DNA of 12,160 nucleotides from Blakeslea trispora. Taxonomy: Eukaryota > Mucoromycota > Mucoromycetes > Mucorales > Choanephoraceae. Position numbers and translations under genes: made by a program. Within the stretch, counting starts at the first letter, position 1, and each line of letters opens with the position of its first letter. Shown here piece after piece: positions 1 to 7,214 of the stretch. Where the stretch lies: NCBI GenBank assembly GCA_025331445.1, contig JAIWNE010000273.1, forward strand, positions 1-12,160, read 5' to 3'. The notes beneath the pieces are model-generated. The model saw only the letters and a list, made by a program, of their open reading frames with translations. It was not told where the DNA came from and searched no databases.

Positions 1-268
1 TCAGCGGATACATTGCTAACTGGTTGCTCGGTTTCTCCATAGGTTTGTCTGTAAGCATCACAGAAAAGCTTGGACAAAACGCTTCTTTAGGGTGTCTAAT
101 TTGCTGAAGTTATGCTTCTCAAAGCGATCGATATGCTGGTACAGAAAGTCGGAAAGGCTGCAAGAGCGGTTTTCACGAACAAAAGAATCCAAATCTAAGC
201 AGCATTAATGAGTCAGATTTTCAAAAGCCTTTGTATCTTTTAGGCTTACCAGAAGTCAAAGTAGACAT
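1..268 (-). pseudogene. Frameshifted 5' part of the head-to-head copy of the 3027-5012 gene
   Basis: This is the mirror copy of the gene on the right arm, read on the - strand. The start codon is at 266-268, exon 1 at 250-268, the 55-nt intron 1 at 195-249 and exon 2 from 194 leftward. The DNA matches the right copy except for one extra base at 72-73. That base shifts the frame after KRFV and brings in a TGA at 58-60, so as written the copy makes only about 55 residues. The rest of the copy lies outside the window. It could be a true pseudogene, a second allele with a fresh mutation, or a functional copy with a sequencing error in a short G run. The right copy is taken as correct because its frame splices cleanly to a long conserved-looking product. 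Confidence 0.8.
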
Positions 269-309
269 ATTAGGGAAGATCAACAGAAAAAAGCAGAGAA
301 TAAAATATA

Positions 310-393
310 GAGAATAAAAAACAGAGAGTAAAGAGTAGAGAGTAAGTAACAGAGAGCAAAGAGTAGAGAGTAAGTAACAGAGAGTAAAGAGTA
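310..393 (-). repeat. Three 28-bp purine-rich tandem units (leader repeats, left copy)
   Basis: Mirror of 2902-2985. It lies just upstream of the left-copy start codon at 268 and is identical to the right-hand array. Units one and two differ at one base; the third is more diverged at its distal end. Confidence 0.9.
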
Positions 394-810
394 AACCGAT
401 AGAGAAAGGTAAAGAAGAGAGAAAAGGGAAGAGGCAAAAAAAAAGGCATACCTCTATCATCTAGTGTTACACAAACAAAACAGAAGGCCAGATTGTTGAA
501 AGGCCAGCGGTTTTGCTTTTGGATCTACATTGTTTTTTGAATAGGTTGCACAATGGATGAAACAGACTGCATGTAATTAGAAAATCAATCGTGCAACTGC
601 GCAGTTCTAGAGAGTAGCTCTTTGTTCAAGTATACTTGTAGCTTTGAGCGAGACCATCAGCAGAATTCGTACTAATAAAGTTGTATTTGAATGCCTCTTC
701 TTATTGTCGTCTTCCTTTTATGATCGGTTGCTTTTCTTCTTTTTGTCGCTATCGTTCTTCAGATCTCTCAACTAAATCAGGACATGCAACGGATCAATGT
801 CTACTTATGT

Positions 811-864
811 AATCATCGTATGACTGATGTTTGTGGGACATATGCAGCTGTTATAGTCTGCCAA
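811..864 (+). repeat. Copy A of a diverged 18-codon coding-like repeat
   Basis: Translates as N-H-R-M-T-D-V-C-G-T-Y-A-A-V-I-V-C-Q. It shares 12 of 18 residues with the stretch at 1239-1292, with most nucleotide differences in third codon positions in the conserved core. Mirrored at 2431-2484 in the right arm. It lies in a 61-codon ATG frame (784-969) that I do not otherwise trust as a gene; probably a relic of a duplicated gene. Confidence 0.5.
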
Positions 865-1238
865 GAAAAGTTTTTGTTGATGCTTCAAACACTTTGTATG
901 CTTCAAATAAGAGAAGAAGAAAGAGAGAGAAAGCGAAGCAGTTTCTCGCAAGCTCTACAGCTCTTTTGACATTCTTTTTCGAGCTTGTCAGAAATAAGAT
1001 ATTTGTGTTGATAGAAACAGTACGTTTGCTTGATTAAAACAAGTTGGAGTACTGCATTCCTTTTTTTAGCCTTTTTCACAAGAACCAATAATTTCACATG
1101 TACCCAAGTAGTAAAAAGGAGCAAGGGGCAATGTTGTTGAACAGTTGATGTGATGTTGGTCCTTTTTTCTTTTCTTCTTTTCCTGCCATGATATGCTGTC
1201 ATCCTTATTGCTGTTATTTTTTATTGGATTAGCAAATC

Positions 1239-1292
1239 AATTATCACATGCTTAGTGTCTGTGCTACCTATGCAGCCGTTAGAGTGTGTCAG
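1239..1292 (+). repeat. Copy B of a diverged 18-codon coding-like repeat
   Basis: Translates as N-Y-H-M-L-S-V-C-A-T-Y-A-A-V-R-V-C-Q. An in-frame TAG lies a few codons upstream, so this is not an intact gene. It ends exactly at the inner boundary of the inverted repeat (1293), with the mirror copy at 2003-2056. Similarity to copy A fades after the terminal Gln. Confidence 0.5.
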
Positions 1293-1293
1293 C

Positions 1294-2001
1294 TGTGTTG
1301 TTTACATTCAGCAATTGCGACAAGCTCACCTTAGCAAAGTCCTTACGCCTTTTGCTTTCTTGAGTGTCTGAAGAAAGTACTATCCAAATAAATGGCTATA
1401 CGAGAAAACAATGTTTCTTTTTTTTTCAAATTTATGAAATTACATAGTTACAGGCGAAAATACAACACTTTTTTTTTCTAAAAAGAAACACAACTTTAAA
1501 TCACCCGGCCAATGTAAAGCAAACAATAATTGTTAGATGAAATTGAAGAAATTGTGTTATTATTCACCGTTTGTAATAAAAGTGCTGTCAGTTTTACTTG
1601 GAATCGAGGCTTATGAAGCAGCAAAAGAAGAGCTTTGGTTCATATACCTTGCTGATGAAGATAAATGACAAGAGTAAATCCAGATTTAGAAAAATCGTTT
1701 GGTGTAATACAAATAAGATTTGAACTAAAAGAAAATTTTGTGCTCTTAATGCATGCAAAAGGAGTTCTTCATTAATTTTGACAATGAAACTTTATTTCGA
1801 TATCATATAAGGTTTTGTGTTCAATTATTATGTTAGGCTTCTAGTGAACTTTTGTAAACATTATTTGAAATATTACGCAGTTGATGAGAATGAGAAGCAT
1901 GTTCTCGCAAGCTATCTATTTCGAACTATCACTCTTTTTTTTTTGAATTCCTCTTGCAATTTCTCACAGAATATTTCAGACGAAAATGAGCAAAAAAAAT
2001 G
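1294..2001. other. Unique AT-rich spacer between the inverted-repeat arms
   Basis: 708 bp separating the two arms. It is AT-rich with several A/T homopolymers (for example 1412-1420 and 1469-1478). The longest open stretch (from about 1817) begins at a non-ATG codon and resembles no family I know. I see no gene, RNA or terminal repeat here that would explain the flanking palindrome. A 12-mer at 1902-1913 is shared with the arm at 943-954, which is near chance level on its own. Confidence 0.7.
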
Positions 2002-3293
2002 GCTGACACACTCTAACGGCTGCATAGGTAGCACAGACACTAAGCATGTGATAATTGATTTGCTAATCCAATAAAAAATAACAGCAATAAGGATGACAGC
2101 ATATCATGGCAGGAAAAGAAGAAAAGAAAAAAGGACCAACATCACATCAACTGTTCAACAACATTGCCCCTTGCTCCTTTTTACTACTTGGGTACATGTG
2201 AAATTATTGGTTCTTGTGAAAAAGGCTAAAAAAAGGAATGCAGTACTCCAACTTGTTTTAATCAAGCAAACGTACTGTTTCTATCAACACAAATATCTTA
2301 TTTCTGACAAGCTCGAAAAAGAATGTCAAAAGAGCTGTAGAGCTTGCGAGAAACTGCTTCGCTTTCTCTCTCTTTCTTCTTCTCTTATTTGAAGCATACA
2401 AAGTGTTTGAAGCATCAACAAAAACTTTTCTTGGCAGACTATAACAGCTGCATATGTCCCACAAACATCAGTCATACGATGATTACATAAGTAGACATTG
2501 ATCCGTTGCATGTCCTGATTTAGTTGAGAGATCTGAAGAACGATAGCGACAAAAAGAAGAAAAGCAACCGATCATAAAAGGAAGACGACAATAAGAAGAG
2601 GCATTCAAATACAACTTTATTAGTACGAATTCTGCTGATGGTCTCGCTCAAAGCTACAAGTATACTTGAACAAAGAGCTACTCTCTAGAACTGCGCAGTT
2701 GCACGATTGATTTTCTAATTACATGCAGTCTGTTTCATCCATTGTGCAACCTATTCAAAAAACAATGTAGATCCAAAAGCAAAACCGCTGGCCTTTCAAC
2801 AATCTGGCCTTCTGTTTTGTTTGTGTAACACTAGATGATAGAGGTATGCCTTTTTTTTTGCCTCTTCCCTTTTCTCTCTTCTTTACCTTTCTCTATCGGT
2901 TTACTCTTTACTCTCTGTTACTTACTCTCTACTCTTTGCTCTCTGTTACTTACTCTCTACTCTTTACTCTCTGTTTTTTATTCTCTATATTTTATTCTCT
3001 GCTTTTTTCTGTTGATCTTCCCTAATATGTCTACTTTGACTTCTGGTAAGCCTAAAAGATACAAAGGCTTTTGAAAATCTGACTCATTAATGCTGCTTAG
3101 ATTTGGATTCTTTTGTTCGTGAAAACCGCTCTTGCAGCCTTTCCGACTTTCTGTACCAGCATATCGATCGCTTTGAGAAGCATAACTTCAGCAAATTAGA
3201 CACCCTAAAGAAGCGTTTTGTCAAGCTTTTCTGTGATGCTTACAGACAAACCTATGGAGAAACCGAGCAACCAGTTAGCAATGTATCCGCTGA
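2002..3293. repeat. Right arm of giant inverted repeat
   Basis: Partner of 1-1293. The inner boundary is sharp: both arms share gtgtgtcagc, then diverge (tgtgttg after 1293 on the left; catttttttt on the complementary strand before 2002 on the right). The outer boundary at 3293 is only where the window cuts the left arm; the similarity may continue through the whole gene. The 2002-2834 stretch is AT-rich and non-coding as far as I can see, and presumably holds the upstream region of the gene that starts at 3027. Confidence 0.97.
2902..2985 (+). repeat. Three 28-bp pyrimidine-rich tandem units in the gene leader
   Basis: Units are 2902-2929, 2930-2957 and 2958-2985, each beginning tactcttt(a/g)ctctctgtt. 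Units 1 and 2 differ at one base. Unit 3 has tt for ac and t for c near its end. They sit in an almost pure C/T tract (about 2850-3020) directly before the ATG at 3027, with a TATA-like ctatatttta right after the array. CT-rich tracts are common just upstream of fungal transcription starts, so this is probably core promoter or 5' leader. The tract also stays open in frame with the gene (see findings). Confidence 0.9.
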
Positions 3294-5012
3294 GGACTGG
3301 GAGACTTTTTTCTTGTGCAATAAGGTATGTAGCATCAGACTCTCATGTCGTTTGCTTTTTATTAATAGTCATCGACAAAATTAGACAACCTCAACAGCCA
3401 TCCGTGAGTGCTTGTTCCAGTACTTCTACTTTGTTGTAAGTATGTCATTTCTTATGAGAGGAAAAACCTACTCAAACAACCACTGTAGTGTGAGAACAAG
3501 TCTGCAGGTGACTTTTTGGAGAAGAATAAGGCTGCTTTCACTGAATTCAAGACTATGGCCACCAGCAATGCAAAAACATTGCTTGACAAGATGAGTTTGA
3601 AGATGTTAGAAGATTACAAGAATCTGACTAACGACGAGAAGAATGTGTTGAAGTAAGTATCCAAGGAGCGTCAAGTGACATCTCTATTAACAAAATTCTA
3701 TAGGCTGTCTTTGTCGTATGTAGTTGATATGTCAGCAAACAACCTCGACATATACAAAAAATACATTACTCATCCTGCCTTTTGGAAAGACCTGAACTCG
3801 GATGTTGTTGACATCACAGAAGAAATGAATCAAGAAGACAGAAAGGAAGCAGAAGAGCTGTGCAAGTTGGTGATTGAGGTAGTAAAGCATGTTTTTTAAG
3901 TTCTGCTATGTACTCAACCCGTATTCATAGAAATCACAGCAAGACATCTATGATGGCTTGGATTTTGTTTTGTTGGAGAAGTCCAAACTCCTGAGACAAA
4001 AGAAGCAAGACAGCAACAAGTACCAAATACTTCAGGTGTTTGAGTACATGTAGGTATTTAATTATTGTTTTAGATGCGGCTTGCTAAGTAAATCTCTCAT
4101 AGCCTAGAAAACCTCGACAATTGGAGCAAGAACACGAAGAAGTCTGAGGCCGAACTTGTTGAACGTGTCAACACTGTCGTCAGCATTTTTCTGAGAGATA
4201 CAGAGCTGTACACTAAGACGTAAGTATTCTCAAGTGGCTTAAACTGTCATCACCTAAACCTCTCTCTTCTTCTTCTTTTTTTTTTTCTTCTTCTTTGTAA
4301 TCAGTGGTGAGACTCTTGCATCAAACACCAAGGAGTCATGCTTTCTAAACGAGTATAACTACTCTGGCGGAAACAACAGCAATTACAGTATGACCTGTTC
4401 CTCTCGCTCTGCCATGTCAAAATCTGAATCAGCAGCAAAAGCAGGAAGAAAGATCGACATGATAATCAAGAATTCAAAAGGCCAAGAACTTGCCTACTGT
4501 GAGTTCAAGGCCGTTAAAAGCCCACAGCTATGCCACTACCAGCACTCAAAGAATCTCAGACTCAACCAGCAGATCCTCTTTGAGTGCACAAAAGTGTGCG
4601 ATGAACAGCAAGTTGTTGCTTTCAACTGGGAAGGTAATATGGCCCATTTGCTTTGACGCCTATTTTTCTAACGTATACTCTAGGGCTTTCTGGTGTATTT
4701 TTTGTTTTGGAGCAAAAACATGGTGTCACAATTGCCAGAGATGCCAATGGCTTCTATGTGCCTGAGGATTTGGAGGCGTTGGATGATAACTTCATCATCA
4801 CTATATTGACTTTTACTGCTTGGAAGGTAACTTCGACTCTGCGCTGACAACGCTTAGCTTACTAACATGGTTTCTTTTTCCTACTATAGCAACATCTTGA
4901 GAAGGTATCAGCAAGTACAAAAAGAGCTGCATATTTGTTAAAAAGAAGTGGCACAGGCGCCTACCCCCAGACCTGCTTTACAGCAGTTAAAAGAAGAAAG
5001 TACTTTGAATAA
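3027..5012 (+). CDS. Ten-exon gene, 487-aa protein with PD-(D/E)XK-nuclease-like motif, function unknown
   Basis: I do not recognise a named family. Exons: 3027-3045, 3101-3324, 3385-3435, 3489-3652, 3704-3878, 3931-4049, 4103-4219, 4305-4633, 4684-4826, 4890-5012. All nine introns are GT-AG and 50-85 nt long, every junction preserves frame, and the total of 1464 nt gives 487 residues. The start is set by intron 1 (phase 1), which joins MSTLTS to DLDSFVRE; the exon-2 frame has no ATG of its own. The first ~290 residues are helical-looking, charged and without motifs I can assign. Residues 337-361 read GRKIDMII, then ELAYCEFKAVK: D341, E356 and K358 fit the D...ExK active site of PD-(D/E)XK nucleases, and E306 could be the upstream helix acidic residue. 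No signal peptide is visible from this start. The C terminus is Lys/Arg-rich (KRAAYLLKR, KRRKYFE), possibly nuclear. The polyadenylation signal AATAAA at 5008-5013 overlaps the TAA stop. Nuclease function is inference; such domains also occur in mobile-element and Crinkler-type effector proteins. Confidence 0.85.
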
Positions 5013-5013
5013 A
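5008..5013 (+). terminator. AATAAA polyadenylation signal overlapping the stop codon
   Basis: AATAAA spans 5008-5013, and the TAA stop of the ten-exon gene is 5010-5012 inside it. A T-rich stretch follows at once, as is usual for fungal 3' ends. The cleavage site is not determinable from sequence alone. Confidence 0.5.
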
Positions 5014-5284
5014 CTTTTTTTCTTCTGTTACTTTTGTAACATCAAAGAAATTATAGTCATCTTTATTTATCCAATCTGCTGCAAGGCAGGAGATCTGTCA
5101 ATAATTGAAATCAATGATTGGGCATATCAAGTAAACTATGGCTCTTAATGAGCGTCGGCTAAAGCTAGACATGTCTTTTCGAAATGCATCTCTTTTACAA
5201 CTACCCATGCAATGCAAGGATAAAGAAATAAAGTTGTTTGAGTCACGCTTTGTCCATAGAGAAACCTGTTGCTTTTTCACAAGC
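5013..5284. other. Intergenic stretch after the ten-exon gene
   Basis: No gene supported. It holds the small inverted pair gttac/gtaac around 5028-5040. It also holds agcgtcggct at 5151-5160, whose reverse complement occurs at 5519-5528 on the other side of the foldback element. That hints that the inverted structure around 5285-5500 may once have been larger or nested. Confidence 0.5.
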
Positions 5285-5500
5285 CTAGAGATATGTCCAA
5301 AAATTATCAGCCCCGAAATCAGCATCAGTTAATATGTATAAGTTCAACAAAAAGCAAAAAAAAAAACAATGAGACAGAAAAAAATCCCTGCGATTCTTCA
5401 CAAAATGATATCTTTTTTTTTTTTTTTTTGGTAATCGACAATGTGTATCTTGAGAAAATTCAAAACGGAGCGGGGCGATAATTTTTGGACATATCTCTAG
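5285..5500. mobile_element. Short foldback element, Tc1/mariner-MITE-like
   Basis: Terminal inverted repeats are 5285-5315 and 5471-5500. They pair over about 30 bp with a single inserted base (tatcagcccc on the left against the complement of ggggcgata on the right). Both ends lie in ctag, so a TA target duplication at 5286-5287 and 5498-5499 is possible, leaving an element of about 210 bp that begins gagatatgtcc. The interior has poly(A) (about 5358-5368) and poly(T) (about 5412-5429) and no coding capacity. A TA target and a TIR resembling gtccaaaaattatc are compatible with Tc1/mariner-derived MITEs, but without a transposase or other copies the family is a guess. It could also be a stray stem-loop. 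Confidence 0.6.
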
Positions 5501-5503
5501 AAA

Positions 5504-5606
5504 GGCAAAGAAAGTTTAAGCCGACGCTGAGCGAGAAGAAAGCTCTGAGAGTATGAGCTGCATAGAGAATTATAGACGAAATGGATTAGCTGGATCAAGC
5601 GATTGA
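5504..5606. other. Short gap before the transposase relic
   Basis: Nothing recognisable. Short ATG frames here stop within a few codons, so no upstream exon of the transposase relic can be called. The element looks 5'-truncated or its first exon is eroded. Confidence 0.4.
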
Positions 5607-7008
5607 CTGGACTCCTTTTTCATAGATACGAACAAGAGTGGACGACGCTATCAATCTGGCAGAAAGCGATGTCCTTTGCGCATTTATGCGTCGGTAGAAC
5701 TCAATACTGAGAGGCTCTGGGAGATTTGCCAAGTCACATTTGAGTATAACCATGCTCTTAGCAGTGATTTGTCAACCTATTCGGTCTTCAGGAAGCTTCT
5801 CCCCGAAGATTTCGAAGCGGCTTGTAGCATGATGAAGAAGGGAGAAACTCCTAGAAGTGTTTTGAAGGTAAGATAAGCTTGTTTATGCTATATATTATTT
5901 ATGCAGCTATGTTCATTTCGACGGTGTTGCATTGGAGAGATGAATATTTAGTTGATGGAATGTCTTTTAACAAAAAATAAAGAGAGGAAATAAAGAATGA
6001 GTGATTTGATTTCATATCCTTTTCTCGTCTTGTATCATTTTTGCTGCTTCAGACCAAATCCTTTTACTTTTGAATTTGACAGAATTCCATTTTATTCTTT
6101 CATTTGTCAATACTAATATACGTACATCTTACTAGTTGTTGGTAGAAAAGCAAGTTGACAATGGCATCACATTAAGCGATTTGCATAACATTCAGCAACG
6201 CTTCTGCAATGACCAGTTTTCTGGTATGCCTGAGTTTATCTCAGATTTGGAGCAAACTGGGCATCAAGTACGTACCAGAGTAGACAGTAATGATAAGGTG
6301 AATGCTGTCTTCTTCATGCATGAGCATGAAAGGGATGAGCTCAGACGACTCCCTGAAAGTGTCATTATTGATGCAACATACAAGACCAACAGCCACCGTA
6401 TGGTGTTGCTCAACATTGTTGTTGTAGGCACAGTTGCTTCGGAGTATCGTCGAAGCTGACTTGCAACCATTCATGTTGCTGGATGTTGGATGAGAAAGGA
6501 GACTACCGAGTCTTATGAGTGGGTCATGAAGCAACTGGGAAGCATTGCCTGGCCCAGTGGAACTGATCCCAGTCTTCTTCCTGACAACTTTGTCACTGAT
6601 AAGGATCAAGCCTTGATGAATGCTATCTAGATAATGTCTCAGATGGAGTAGAATATAGGCTGTATACAACACTTGAGAAAGAATGAGCAAATCTACCGCC
6701 AAGTTTTTGGTAGCTCTCCCTCCGCCTCTGAAGTTCTCTCTGGTACATTTGAAAGTATCCAAGGCAAGCTTAGCAACGACGCTTCAGCAGGTATCACTGA
6801 TAATTGGTTCCAATTTCCCGAAATGGTCCAATTAGCAGCAGATACCTTTAGCAGAGCTATTGCTTGTTATACGCCCGACAATCAAAGTACCACATTCGCT
6901 CCTTATTTTTCCCCTTCCTTCCCTGTTCGCCCTATTCTTTTGCAACTCTACAATATTCATTTTTACATTGTAGAGCTCAAGCCCAACTCAAAGCCAAGAT
7001 GGCCATGA
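5607..7008 (+). pseudogene. Degraded MULE/FAR1-type transposase
   Basis: Two open segments, 5607-5867 and 6136-7008, join in phase 0 across a possible 268-nt GT-AG intron (5868-6135). The first reads KRCPLRIYASVEL...W.I...FEYNHAL, the second half of a FAR1/WRKY-GCM1-type zinc finger (Cys, then His-Asn-His); its first Cys is not visible. The second has FISDLEQ, then VIIDATYKTN with the first catalytic Asp at 6370-6372, HVAGCWMRKETTESYEWV typical of the MULE domain, and FVTDKDQALMNAI with the second Asp at 6598-6600. NIGCIQHLRKN follows, matching the usual C-x-W-H segment with W replaced by Q. In-frame stops occur at 6457-6459 (TGA), 6628-6630 (TAG) and 6649-6651 (TAG), yet the frame never shifts. 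The third catalytic Glu cannot be placed and the last ~45 codons look unrelated or misspliced; 6887-6975 may be an intron. No terminal inverted repeats were found. Non-functional. Confidence 0.85.
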
Positions 7009-7117
7009 ACTTACCCAGGACACTCCTTTAACTGCAAAAGACACTCTTTAGAAGACTTTTCGCTCATTTATTAACAAAAAAATATGATATGAACAAATTA
7101 TGCCACCTTTAGTTTCC
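7009..7117. other. Junction between transposase relic and LINE 3' end
   Basis: About 110 bp of AT-rich DNA between the end of the transposase relic and the LINE poly(A) tail. No gene is seen. It should contain one copy of any LINE target-site duplication; the partner copy lies beyond the right edge of the window. Confidence 0.5.
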
Positions 7118-7149
7118 TTTTTTTTTTTTGTGTAGAATTATTTTTTATT
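7118..7149 (-). terminator. LINE polyadenylation signal and poly(A) tail
   Basis: On the - strand AATAAA lies at 7149-7144, followed after 14 nt by a run of 12 A (T12 on the + strand, 7129-7118). This marks the 3' end of the integrated cDNA and indicates target-primed reverse transcription from a polyadenylated RNA. The 3' UTR between the ORF2 stop at 7215 and the tail is about 85 nt. Confidence 0.85.
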
Positions 7150-7214
7150 AATAAATAATTGGGAGGAGTCACACGTCAAAAAAAGACAGGTGTGCTTTGA
7201 ATGGTAAAATATGA

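Larger units (their letters stand above)
1..1293. repeat. Left arm of giant inverted repeat
   Basis: Reverse complement of 2002-3293. From 74 to 1293 the pairing rule is x + y = 3295. From 1 to about 72 it is 3294, because this arm has GG at 72-73 where the right arm has a single C at 3222. I compared several long blocks across the arm by eye and found no other difference; the short open frames inside the arms mirror exactly. The arm touches the window edge, so its true outer end is unknown. It carries the promoter, leader, exon 1, intron 1 and part of exon 2 of the gene at 3027-5012, in opposite orientation. No independent gene is supported between 269 and 1293. Confidence 0.97.

Noticed and set aside
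784..1202. Several 60-100-codon open frames on both strands, mirrored at 2093-2511
   Set aside because: They overlap one another on both strands and resemble no known proteins. They are duplicated simply because they lie in the inverted-repeat arms. Only the short conserved motif inside one of them was kept as an observation.
1902..1913. 12-mer ttctcgcaagct shared between the spacer and the arm at 943-954
   Set aside because: A 12-base match is expected by chance in a window this size, and the flanks align poorly in both DNA and protein.
2902..2985. Regular 28-bp units, the length of CRISPR repeats
   Set aside because: The units are contiguous with no unique spacers, are low-complexity C/T, and lie in a eukaryotic gene leader, so this is not a CRISPR array.
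3103..3384. Apparent separate 93-residue frame with a TTG start
   Set aside because: It is exon 2 read with no ATG plus intron 2. Splicing from the ATG at 3027 and out at 3324 gives one continuous gene.
4257..4304. Long pyrimidine tract possibly acting as a separate promoter or repeat
   Set aside because: It is fully explained as the polypyrimidine tract of intron 7, directly before the acceptor AG at 4303-4304.
6241..6762. 173-residue minus-strand open frame across the transposase relic
   Set aside because: It is antisense to a region with clear MULE transposase motifs on the plus strand and has no recognisable domain of its own.
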